A stretch of 64,000 nucleotides of DNA from Cerioporus squamosus (taxonomy: Eukaryota > Basidiomycota > Agaricomycetes > Polyporales > Polyporaceae): contig JABYQS010000184.1 of assembly GCA_022592435.1 (NCBI GenBank), positions 1 through 64,000 of the forward strand, in the 5' to 3' direction. Numbering within the stretch: position 1 is the stretch's first letter; each line of letters starts with the position of its first letter. Below are positions 1 through 9,702 of the stretch, one piece after another. The position numbers were made by a program, and so were the translations under genes. Under the pieces are notes generated by a model, which made no database searches, was not told where the DNA came from, and saw only the letters and a program-made list of their open reading frames with translations.

Positions 1-343
1 CCCTCGCTTCCTTCGCGCTGGCCGCTAGCAACCAGGTACGTACGTCACACTCTAATTGAAGGCCTTCTGTTCAAGCCTCTACCTCAAACGTCTTTAGGTG
101 TTCCTTCCATTCGAAATTCTTAGGAGAAACCACCGACACAGTTGTTCGTTGATCAGCCTGGCGCATTGCAAACGTCCGCGCTTTCGTAGGAGGCACTCTC
201 GTTATCGTAAGTCTGCGATTATCTCGTCCAGTCGTGTTTGAGCCACATGTGTAGCCTCAGTGCTCCCTCGAGCCCCTGCTTCGACTCCTCCTTCCTTACG
301 CGCGTCGTCATCACTCCCCAGGGTCTCCGTGCGCTGCCTCCAG
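1..343. other. no gene recognised at left edge
   Basis: The left edge contains short overlapping reading frames only, none with a recognisable domain. It may be the 3' flank of the minus-strand ORF that follows, or the edge of a gene outside the window. Confidence 0.4.
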
Positions 344-1066
344 CTATGCCAGGTAGAGGTTCCAGCCCACAGGCCTCCGCGCCGCACGCCGCCCCGGCTG
401 TCCGCGTTCCCCATCCGGGGTTTCCCCTTTCCCCGTGTTGCTCTGGCCTGGTGCTCCGTGTTCCGTCTCTGCATCGGTCCGCAGATTCCGTCGGGGCTCC
501 TTGCCCGCCCTGAGCGTCCCGTCCATGTTCCTCGCCATGTCCGCGCAGGCCGAGGTGTGCAATGCACTCCAGCGGCAGCTCCTGGGTCCCCCATCCTGGT
601 TCACGTCGGTTCTACGTGGCTCCTCGCCCTGCGCCGTATCGTTCGGTGCATAGACGATCTCCAGCAGCACTTGCCGTACTGCATTTCCATTGCACAAGTT
701 TTGTATCGTTACCATTGTCCATCCTTCCACCTCCGTTGTCATGCCCACTACTACTCCAGCGACGTGCGGGTCGTATGCTCGGTGGTCGTGCAGGCTCGTC
801 CCCGGCGTCGTCGGTGCGGATCGCGGCATGGCAAAGATTTGGGCGCGCATTCCGACCGCAAGGGGGCACGATGGCTTGATGTGCGTTCTGTAGACGTGCA
901 CCGTCTCCTCCTTGCCGCTCCTTTGGCTGCAGACTTTCCTCTGGTCTTTCCACCATGCGAGCACCCATGCCTCATCACCTCCGACTCGTCCATCCAGGGA
1001 GTGCCTCTCGTTCCGTCGCGACTGCGAATCGTGCGGAACACCGTCTTGACTCGCTCCAATTATCAT
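344..1066 (-). CDS. uncharacterised single-exon ORF, about 240 aa
   Basis: An uninterrupted minus-strand frame of about 240 codons. Residues about 55-150 look protein-like (mixed hydrophobic and charged, including the segment VHVYRTHIKPSCPLAVGM), while the last third is rich in R, G and T and looks low-complexity. I recognise no domain, signal peptide or membrane segment. The sequence just upstream of its ATG (1070-1140) is strongly pyrimidine-rich when read on the coding strand, as in many fungal promoters and leaders; this is the main support besides length. Overlapping frames of similar length exist on both strands because the region is GC-rich, so this could be a chance ORF or a transposon remnant. 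I infer no function. Confidence 0.3.
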   Translation of the reverse strand: MIIGASQDGVPHDSQSRRNERHSLDGRVGGDEAWVLAWWKDQRKVCSQRSGKEETVHVYRTHIKPSCPLAVGMRAQIFAMPRSAPTTPGTSLHDHRAYDPHVAGVVVGMTTEVEGWTMVTIQNLCNGNAVRQVLLEIVYAPNDTAQGEEPRRTDVNQDGGPRSCRWSALHTSACADMARNMDGTLRAGKEPRRNLRTDAETEHGAPGQSNTGKGETPDGERGQPGRRAARRPVGWNLYLA

Positions 1067-2039
1067 GGGTGTTATTGGGGTGTTTTGGTGGGGTTTTGGG
1101 GTGTGTAGGCGTGGGGTGGAGGTGGTGGTAGAGGTGTAGACGTGGCATGGTTTTAGTGGTTCTCTAGGCTTTTAGTAGTAGCGAGTGTAATCGGCTCCGC
1201 GAATGGTGCTCATAGGCGAAAGAGGGTTGGTGGGCGGGCCGGGGAGATTACGCTTATGCTCGCCTCCATATATGTGTTTTCCAGGCTTGCCCTGCCCTCG
1301 AGAGGCTAGTACATGTAGGGATCCATGAGAGACCGACTGGGAAAACAGCGAGCGCTGGAGATGTCATCAGGCTGACGTATCGGTTTCGGGCGCCTAACTG
1401 TCGTGTTGACAGAGGTCGTGCATGTCCTCGACAGCATCCAGCCATCCTCTACTCGCCACAATTGCAATTCTGCGGTCTGGCCAGCGTCGATGTGCAGCGT
1501 TTGCCTGCATTGGTATACACGGATAGGGTTCATCATGCCCGCAAAATGCGGGCGTCTAGAGCGCCAGCTCACATGGGTGAGGGCTTAGATCATACGTTCA
1601 CGACATTCGGTCATTCCAGAGTATCTCGGTACCCTCCTACGGCCATTATAGGGCTGCTTTCAGACTATAGATTCGTTCAGACGGCAAGAAACTCCGCACG
1701 TTCTGGCCGCTCCAAGAGCCAGAGAGCGTGGGAAAGGACCAGTTGGTGGTGGTCACAGGAAGAGGAGCGCGCCAAGTAACGTTTACTTACTTACCCTCAT
1801 CCCACGATTGATGACCCTTAAGCGCGGCTCAGTTGAGTCTACTTACTCGGCCCTCTGATCCTCTTTGTAATACTTAGTGTTCCGAACGCTGACACTACTA
1901 GTGGAGAGATACATAACGATAGCAGTGATGTACAAAGCAAGCGTCGACAGCAGTGACAAGACAACCACCCGCTGCATCCCACAAGTCAGTTCACGGGACC
2001 CAACAGAGAACCGTTCATGAGCCTCACCAAGACGGAAGG
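1067..2039. other. intergenic, no gene recognised
   Basis: Short ORFs only. 1070-1140 is G-rich on the plus strand. A minus-strand frame at about 1843-2040 would encode a hydrophobic stretch (VVVLSLLSTLALYITAIVMY) after the kinase stop codon. It is out of frame with the kinase and has no evident splice join, so it is not assigned. Confidence 0.5.
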
Positions 2040-3379
2040 CTATGAGATGAGCCGCTTCAGCTGGTATATCCCTTCTCGAGCCACCGCGACGGTGTCGTAT
2101 ACGACGCGCTCCGAAGTCGACTCTTTCCGCGACCGTAGTCTCCAGCGTAACTGAGCTTCGTCCATCCGACTGTAGATACTGTGAAAGATGCGTTTTGCGG
2201 AGTCCGCGGATGGGCGCTGTGCAGGATTTCGCCACTTCATCATGTTGATCAGGGGGTTGATGAGGTCGAGGCCGTGGTATCTCTGCAACGCCGCATGTAG
2301 TGAGCAGAAGCCTAGCACCACGGAACGTCGAGACGTACCGACACAAACTCCTTGTAGTACAGGTTTCCGAGCGCGAATACATCAGCTCGGTAGGCGTCGT
2401 AGGGCACCTCTGATGAGAGCTCGGGGATCTCTTTGTCTCGACCGGCGCGACCGAGGACCATCGGAGACTCGCCCTCCCTAAATTGAGAGGACAGGCCGAA
2501 GTCGATGAAGTAGTATCGGACGTCGCAATTAGACCGGGGTAGAGGTCGCACTTCGTGTGCACCATCTGGTGAATAGTCCGTCCTGATTGGATGGTGGCCG
2601 TCGGGGTACATTGCTCGGCCGTCCATCATGACGTTAGCAGCACCAATGTCTCTATATCAACGAGAGTCAGCGCAAAGGACGAACAGGTGATACCGAGAAA
2701 CGCACCGGTGTGCGACTCTTTGTTCGTGCAAAAAAGCTAGGCCCTGCGGAAGCAGTGAGTACCACCACAATGCTGCAACGATAAGACTCCCGTACCTCCA
2801 GGGTTTGGTAAATGAACTCCATAACTTCTCCTATGGTACCGAAGTCGGGGTCGTTAAATGAGCGGAGGTATGGCATTATCAGCAGCGCGGTATGTGGTTC
2901 GGAAGGATCCTGCAGGATATCGAGGACCGGAACGCAGTGGTTCTCGGGAGCGTGTTTTTCAGAGAGAAAACGAGCTATATGGAGCTCTCGTGTGTCGTTT
3001 CTGGTGGTCTTGATTGCGACTAGCTGATTATCCGAGCGACTGGTGGCATCAATGACTCGCGGGGTCTGGCACGAAGGCAAGTCAGCGAAACCACCCTATG
3101 GCTGTGCGAAAAAAACACCAAGACACTCACAATGAGGGAGATTGAGTCCTCACAAAACATTGGATCCATGTTCGTACCTGTCCAAGAGGGGGTCCACTTT
3201 GGATGATACCTTGGGCGTAACGTATAACCATGCTCGGCCAGAAAGAAGTAGCGGTCCCTCCAGTACACCTCGGCGGGAAGCAAATCGTAGAAGCCCTCGG
3301 CAGTGTCCTTGGCATGTCGTGCAGCAGCTTCTGGAGAGACATAGGCATAATGAGGGAGTCGACTTGAAGAAGCACTCAT
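2040..3379 (-). CDS. protein kinase domain protein (basidiomycete kinase-like family)
   Basis: Multi-exon gene read from ATG 3379 to TAG 2040-2042. The N-terminus (about 70 aa, rich in Tyr/Trp) precedes a kinase domain. Visible motifs in order: the VAIK lysine (LVAIKTTRND), a helix-C-like glutamate in TRELHIARFL, a hinge region LLIMPYL, the catalytic loop HRDIGAANVMMD assembled across an intron at about 2655-2710, IDFG metal-binding motif, and a late KWRNPAQRPSA segment equivalent to subdomain XI. K, D, N and D are all present, so catalysis is plausible, unlike many pseudokinases of this fungal family. The domain is short and lacks a clear glycine-rich loop. Substrate and pathway are unknown. 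The gene is divergent from the plus-strand gene at 3674, with about 295 bp between the start codons. Confidence 0.72.
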
Positions 3380-3673
3380 CGGTCGAATCCTAGTCGAACT
3401 TGGAGGACAAGTCGGTTCTCAAGCTTGTAAGCGCCGACAACGTCGCGAACATGGTACCCAACGCGCCTAACCACATATGGGAGGCTGATGTGCTTCTCGA
3501 CCATCGATACACGCTGCCTCCTCGTTGTACTTCTCCCACCTGCATCTACAATCGGGCTTATAGCGCACCGGTATGAGGGGCGATGCCATTCCTCTTTCCT
3601 TCCTCCTGCGACCTGCGCCACTCCGTCGCCGTGACCTTGGCATCATCTCTACATCGTCCACCGCCGGACCTCA

Positions 3674-4908
3674 ATGTCGGACGTTGACAACGCCGCCACA
3701 AGCCTCTACGGTATCATCGCGAGCGCGATAGGCATCGTCGCTGTTGTGCCACTTATCTGGAGTTGTATACGGAACCAGCTTCCCACCGCAAAGCTTCGCG
3801 AACTCGATGAAACCTTGACTGAGACCGAGTCCCTTCTACGATCGGTCGTAGAGGAAGGTCTGCTTGATCCTGCTCGGGATGTACCTCACTTCCAGGCCCA
3901 CATTCAGCAGTACGTCCTCAAAATGACCGCGCCACTCATCCTTTGCCTCATCGCCCATCAGGTTCCGCTCATCCGCCGAACATTTCCGCGAGGAAACCTA
4001 CATGGCGACGGACCTCAGCAAGCAGCTCGCCGCATGGTTTGACGGCCTCTCGACAAGGATATCTATGCTCAGCACCCGTGTCAAGAAAGTGCGCGCGAAC
4101 ATCTGTGTAAGTCTCAGACGCATGTTGCGCTAGTATGCGTTGTGTTCATTCGTCTTCTCGACGTGCAGGAAACTAGTGTAGAAGCCAGGATGCAACTGAT
4201 GCAACAACATCCTTTCGCTTCACCACCTGTGCGCCCCAGCCGCTGGGCGAGGCTGCGTACCGCCATAAAAGGCTTCTTCTGCTGTGGTGCGTGCTGTCGC
4301 TCTCGATCTTCTCGTCTGTGGCTCATGCAATGAATGCAGTTCGCTCAAAGTCCGAAAGCGTAGACAAGACTATGCCTTTAGCCCAGTCATGCCCTCCAGC
4401 AGAAGACTGCACGGCGCCATCTCATACTCCCACTCCATCCTCCGACATACGTTCCGAGTCACCGGAGTGCTACGACGTCGATACTCAGGCCGCGGGACGT
4501 CGGGCGAGCACCGCCCGCGCCATCTATCCACGGGACTGCAAGTCTCGCATGCGCGCTCTTGTGCGTGCTATCCGGCGCGTCGACAAGGACCTCGCCTCTC
4601 AGGGAGTTACGCACCCTGTCCTCAAGAAGGTGGTGCAGGCAACCAACCAACGGCGATCATCAGTCTCCAGCAAGCCCTCCCACACGCGTCGTTCACGCAA
4701 ATCGCACAGCCTCCTGTTCTGCCCGGGTGGGGTGGAACAGACCGTGGTACTGCCACAGGCATGCGACTCGAGCGATGACTCCGATGAGGATTCATGGGAG
4801 GAGGAGACCGTCTGCGATGAGGAAGACTTCGTCGCCTCAACATGCGTTGACCGCAGTGCAGAGCCGCATGCGGTTGCTCGCGAACAGGACTCACTCGACG
4901 ATGAGTGA
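3674..4908 (+). CDS. membrane-anchored coiled-coil protein, unknown function
   Basis: Five-exon model starting at ATG 3674. The N-terminus has one transmembrane segment (GIIASAIGIVAVVPLIWSCI, residues about 13-32), followed by a Leu/Glu-rich helix (KLRELDETLTETESLLRSVV) likely to form a coiled coil, then a Ser/Arg-rich basic region and an acidic tail (DSSDDSDEDSWEEE) ending at TGA 4908. Splice sites fit cleanly: a phase-2 intron begins within codon CAG near 3911, another donor is GTAAGT near 4107, and the last intron at about 4285-4337 restores the long terminal frame. I do not recognise a named domain; similar small anchored proteins are common and unnamed in agaricomycetes. It shares a short promoter region with the kinase gene. 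Confidence 0.62.
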
Positions 4909-5244
4909 TATACGGGCTCGTCTATGTCCTTTCTATATCATATGCATCTGGATAGTTGATACCTCGTGGACTTCCGCCTGTCATCGTTCTCCCTCATGTC
5001 CCACTCCACTCCATCAAGCCTTGTCCCTCGCGCCCCCGTTGTACTTCCCCAGCTCTGTACTGTTAGGTGTATCGGATGTTGTGTAGTTCCTTGACATACG
5101 TTCATAACGAACGCTAATTTATCTGTGATTCGCTGAGTTGATGCCGTCGACATACATCAAGTCGCGCGAGGAGTCGTACCATTACGATGCCTCAGAATGT
5201 CCGGAGAACGGATCCTGCTTGGAGTACCCAGGGGATCACCCACA
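4909..5244. other. 3' intergenic between convergent genes
   Basis: No ORF with support. It separates the 3' end of the membrane/coiled-coil gene from the 3' end of the deleted P450 on the other strand. Confidence 0.5.
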
Positions 5245-6000
5245 CTACATACTAGAGTTAGGTTCAGAGATGCAAATAAGTGCCTCCGCCCAAGGTCCGC
5301 GAGCTTTGATAGTACATCGCGAATCTTCCGGCCGTCTGGGTGTCTTCGTAAATCAGCAGCCCTCCAACATGAGGAGAGCACTCACGAGACTACTGAATCT
5401 GCCATCCTTGGCTCCACCTTGATATCTTGTCCGTCAGCGTCGACCGGCGGCGTTATGTCGAAGACGTGGAGCAGCACGGCGAGGTTGATGAAGAGCGCCG
5501 CATCGTCGAAGTACCGCCCAGGGCAGATGCTATGCGAATGATCAGCATGTCGGGCACGAGAGATACTGCGAGGAGATCACGAACCGTCTGCCAAAGCCAA
5601 AGACGAACTCGTAGGGGTCCCGAACATTCGGGTCGAGCTTCCCGTCGCGTATGAAGCGTTCCGGTTCAAAGGTGTCGGGATCCTGGTATGTCTCTGGATC
5701 GTGCATGCATGCCCTATGCGTCCGTCAGCTTCCGCATAGCAGAGAGTCAAAGATGAGTCCTCACCAGATATTGGCCATTACGATGTGAAGCGCGATAGAT
5801 GCACCGTATCTGGCCCGTAGCTCGTTGAAGATCATCCAGGGCCGTCCTTTCCGTAGGTCAGTCACATTGCCGAAGAAGGGTAGGCCCTTTGGACCGGGTG
5901 GTAGGGGTCTCCCACGAGTCCGCGCCTTCCAACGAGCGATAGAGCTCAAGAGGACCAGAAGCGTTGCGCAAGTCACAAGGGCAAGGTAGGACACCGGCAT
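5245..6000 (-). pseudogene. internally deleted cytochrome P450 (A-type), frame still open
   Basis: Read from ATG 5998-6000 to TAG 5245-5247. Exon 1 carries the membrane anchor, the proline hinge (LPPGPKGLPFFGN) and GRPWMIFNELRARYG, matching exon 1 of the intact gene at 47716. It then jumps directly to IVMANIW, which in the intact gene lies about 300 residues later. The remaining exons give the PERF region (FEPERF), the haem-binding loop FGFGRR|ICPGRYF across an intron, and the C-terminal RPEDSRC segment. The I-helix (AGSDT) and K-helix (ExxR) are absent, so no P450 chemistry is expected. Unusually, the deletion keeps the reading frame and all remaining splice sites look usable, so a mini-protein of roughly 190 aa could be made. 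A TATA-like sequence lies about 80 nt upstream. Confidence 0.8.
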
Positions 6001-7742
6001 AGATGTTAACAGACTCATTGATTCGGAGCTGTTATGGACAGGGACGAGAGTTGTCAGGGATCGCCGTGACTCTAGAGCCGATATATAAGTCGAGCCCACG
6101 GAACCGCCGAGTCCGCTCACGCGGAGTCACGGGCCATAACACGAACATAGCTTATTTGCACCCGAGACCTGCAACATCTGATGTGCTGGAGACCGAGAGG
6201 ATGACCCTGGTCAGGGAATGGAGTCAGTGCGGAGGCAACATAACCTTGTCCGATAAAACGCACCTGCTAATCATATTTTTATTCGCCCTCGAGTCGCCCT
6301 GTACCATGAGTCTGAACTGTATTCAGGTTTGAGTCTGGAGACTCATCGTTATACGTACATGTCCAGATCCGCAGACTCTCCCCTCCAGGTATAATGTACG
6401 GCATCCTATCCGCTCGTGTCGTGTATTTGCGACATCTCGACTGCCCTCCAGCATCCCGGCTGAGAGCGAAGTCTCAAGACGGGTATGACAGGCTTTGGTT
6501 CATCGCAGCGGTCCATATGTCGGGGGCGTAGTCAGTATCTCTTAGTTCCTGGCATGGGAGGGTCTGGCGCTTCGCGATGAGTCGGTGCTCGGCGGGTTCC
6601 AAGTTGAAGTCTGTCCTCTGCAAGCCCTCTGTCAGCAGCATAACCAGCAACGCGAAGGTCACCAGGAATCTCGTCTGAGAAAAAGTCCTCACGAGAAGGT
6701 CAGACGTCCAGTCTGCGCGGCCACGTACATCGTGTCAAACCGTACGACCGTGCTGCACATCAGCACGCCTATGTTTGATTGAAAGAGAAAGAGGACGGCC
6801 AAACCCGTCAGTCGCTCTATCAAGATGTGAGACTAACCATTAACGCACTCGTAGTATTTTCTCCGCCGGGCTTCGTACAGTAACTCAACTTGCATACCGC
6901 TCGTTTGAGAAGGGGATGCGCTTGCCATGATGGTAAATATTCTCACCCCCGACAGAAAGAGCCGAGTTGACTCTATCTGATTATCTTGCACGACAGAGAT
7001 CCACGAGAACTCGGAACTAAGTAGAGGAGATGGTGCTAAGAACAGGAGTAAGTACAGTCCACGTTCGAAGACCGTGGACAAGAGGAAGTTCGGGGCAACT
7101 CGGAATCGGAAGCCGGACCGAACCAGCCTGATGCTAGCGCCGGTGTCTCGGGCCCAGGCTGGGCGCTCTCAACACTTCTCCTCCTCCTCCTCGATCCGTC
7201 GGTAACAACCATCCCGGAGTTTACCACTTTGCCATACACTTTAATGCTCAGAGGGTGGGGGGAGGTTCTCTGCCACGAGCGATGGCAAGATCGTGAAGTG
7301 GCAGTGACATGGGACCTACCTACCTGAGCATGCCTGGTATTCATTTGTGCATATGACAGCTCAAACCAGAGCTCAAGCGCACTTCGAAAGGCTCGGTATG
7401 GTGAGTCACAGACTTTGATACCGTGCTTACTCAAGCCATCTGGCCTCATACATATATTGACTTTGGGCACACGCAGGTAGCACAGCGACATCACAAGATG
7501 TGTAGTCAAGCCTCAGAACACTACCACTAATCTCGACTGATTGTGAGTGCGCGATCAATGTTTTGGAACTTGATGCGGTGCCGAATCGTCAATGTATACA
7601 TAGTGCTAACCGATATGCATGCTACAGTCGTGGCGCGAAGCAGTGCTTGAACCGTCGACATACAGTACTGTACTAGTACTCGAGCTGACTCTTGCGATGA
7701 GGAGGCCTCGCCGCGTCAGGGTCCGACCCCCTCTCTCATGAG
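6001..7742. other. spacer between two P450 relics with possible membrane-protein fragments
   Basis: Minus-strand frames at 7081-6833, about 6780-6735 and 6692-6474 contain hydrophobic stretches (LYLLLFLAPSPLL; GVLMCSTVVRF; FLVTFALLVMLL) separated by intron-like gaps. They resemble pieces of a multi-pass fungal membrane protein, but I cannot assemble a complete gene or name a family. A separate minus-strand frame at 7509-7036 is unsupported. The stretch is best read as a decayed gene. Confidence 0.3.
6079..6090 (-). promoter_or_regulatory. TATA-like box of the deleted P450
   Basis: An ATATATAAG-type stretch about 80 nt before the start codon. The intact paralogue has GATATAAAG at nearly the same distance from its ATG, so this element may be inherited from the common ancestor. 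Confidence 0.4.
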
Positions 7743-7978
7743 CTAGCTAGAAAGCCCGTATGAGAGCTGCAACACTTGCGCCGCTGGACAAGTGCCTTCG
7801 GAGCCTACCGGGCTGCGGGCTTCAAGTTGGTCTGACTTGGTCCGAGCCAAGCACGGCCAGGGCGATGATATGGACGCGCGGATGGTGGCATCAAACTCTC
7901 CTCTCCGCCATAGCAATGCACAATATGAGCCCGTCTTAAAGGCTCCGACACTCATCGGCAGGAGAACCGTGCGCACCG

Positions 7979-9136
7979 ATGTCGCTACGTGAAGTCTCTT
8001 CGCTGACCATTCCCCTTGCTGTATATGTTTCCCTCGATGTTCTCCGCGACGCTTCTTGACAACCCATTTCCGTAGATTGCTCATCAGGTCTTCCGCCGAC
8101 TCGAGATCTATCGCAACCCCGTTCACCTCAGCTTGCTGTTTGTTCCTACGGCGCTCGTTGCAGCCCATGTCGCCCGCTCTCCGCCGCACCACGTACTCCT
8201 GACGACAGTGCTGAACGCCCTACCATCGTACCTGGCTGCGCTCGCCACTGCCGTAGTCGTCTACCGGCTCTTCCCGCTCCATCCGCTCGCGCGTAATCCC
8301 GACCCAGGCAAGGTCTTCATGATCAAGCCGGCGGCGGCGACAGCTACAGACCATCGCCATAGGATGTTCGCAGATTTGCACAAGAAGTATGGGGACGTCG
8401 TCCGGACCGGTGTGTTGCGCCCTTGCATCGCCGCTGTTCGTTCGCTGAAAGATCCCCAGGACCCAACGAGCTGTCCATCGCGGATGCATCGTTCGTCGAG
8501 CCCCTCTTGGGTGCATCCGGTCTCCCGGAGGGTCCGAGTACGTCGGAGCAGCGTTGATGCAGAGCTTTTGCAACTCCTCACGTACGAACGCAGATTACAT
8601 AGGGGCCACGATGTCGGACAAGCCGAACCTGGTCGGCATACTAGACATCCCTTAACATCTGCAGCGTCGACGTCCATGGAATCGCGGTCTGATAGCGAGC
8701 GCTTTGAAGGAGTACGAGCCTCTCCTTGCTGAGAGTCCAGCTTCTCGTAGAGCGGCTGAAAGACCAATCCGGCTCAGCGTATCTGGGCCTGTCGTTGAAG
8801 TGCTTTGGGTAGGCTGCGGATCCCGTCTGGCGAGCTCCGGTATGAAGACGCAAGACGCCCATCCTTCGCAGCCGGCGCGACGAAGCCAGGACAGGACCGC
8901 CCAGAGCTCGTTCACAACGAAGCCGCGTTCACACCGTTCTCCATAGGCCCCATGGAGTGTCCTGGGAAGGGCTTGGCCACGATGGAGATGCGGATGGTCA
9001 CTGTCGCGCTCTTGAAGGACTTCAGGTTCAGGTTGCGCGACGGGTGGGATCCGCCGAAATTTTAAGGAGGAGCGCAAGGATCATAGCTCGGCCTGAGTTG
9101 CCTGTCATGATTAAGCAGGGGAGGCTGTATCGTTGA
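7979..9136 (+). pseudogene. internally deleted cytochrome P450 (B-type)
   Basis: Homologous from its first codon (MSLREVSSL) to its last segment with the intact gene at 50778. Kept: the N-terminal membrane part (SYLAALATAVVVYRL), the PLHPLARNP hinge, FADLHKKYGDVVRTG, and the final exon with the haem-binding loop FSIGPMECPGKG. Lost: everything between the KYFG exon end (about 8806) and the LRYEDARR region, which removes the I-helix, K-helix and PERF regions. Further damage: an in-frame TAA at 8653-8655 where the intact gene reads a leucine codon, and frame disruption in the last exon near 9064. It cannot encode a working enzyme. Homology to the intact copy extends upstream of the start codon (about 7780-7979), so the duplication included promoter sequence. 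Confidence 0.85.
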
Positions 9137-9573
9137 CGTTGACTTTGCACCTGTACTGACCTGATATCGCGGTGAATTTTGTATGTCTCGACCTATGAGC
9201 TTGATGGACTTACCACTGGTGCTACATCGCTACACGGGAAGCAGCGCACGCTGCGGCCAACGTGGCTTGCCACATTGCTGGTGAACTTTTTTGGGGTGAG
9301 TATTGGGGCCTCCGGCGCGGAAACACGCAGCACCGGCGCAAGGGTGCACATACCTGTCGACATCGCACTCATGTCCCGGTCAACTATATGATTGAAATCA
9401 TTTGTCGCAGTGCTCGTTACTTTCACTTCCACGAGATCGCATGCAGGCACCAGTGTCGACAAGGATGGTCGTTTACGTAGATCGGGAGAAGACAAGGAGA
9501 TAGCAAGGTCGCTTGCGAGGGTTTGAACCCCGGAAGACTAGGCAACTTCCTTATACGATCTTATCTCATCGTA
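9137..9573. other. intergenic
   Basis: No supported gene. A GGGTTTGAACCCC stretch at about 9515 resembles a tRNA T-arm, but no cloverleaf can be built around it. Confidence 0.5.
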
Positions 9574-9636
9574 ATGAGCGGAAGCGCCGGTGGCATGGGC
9601 CGGGGTGGCCTCGCTTCTGTCCCTGAACCCGTTTGA
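9574..9636 (+). other. possible upstream ORF of the Ran-binding gene
   Basis: ATG 9574 opens a 20-codon frame (starting MSGSAGGMGRGG) that ends at TGA 9636, 66 nt before the main start at 9703. If the transcript starts upstream of it, it could reduce initiation at the main ATG. The transcript start is unknown. Confidence 0.3.
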
Positions 9637-9702
9637 ACAGGAACCCCACGCCCCGCTACACGTTCTTCGTCTTCACCACCATCTGCCCTGGCAACAACTA
9701 CC

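Noticed and set aside
1843..2039. hydrophobic C-terminal extension of the kinase protein
   Set aside because: It lies in a different frame after the kinase stop codon, and no donor/acceptor pair joins it.
9505..9530. tRNA-like T-arm (GGGTTTGAACCCC)
   Set aside because: T-stem pairing is imperfect, the invariant C of the T-loop is absent, and no acceptor or anticodon stem can be built around it.
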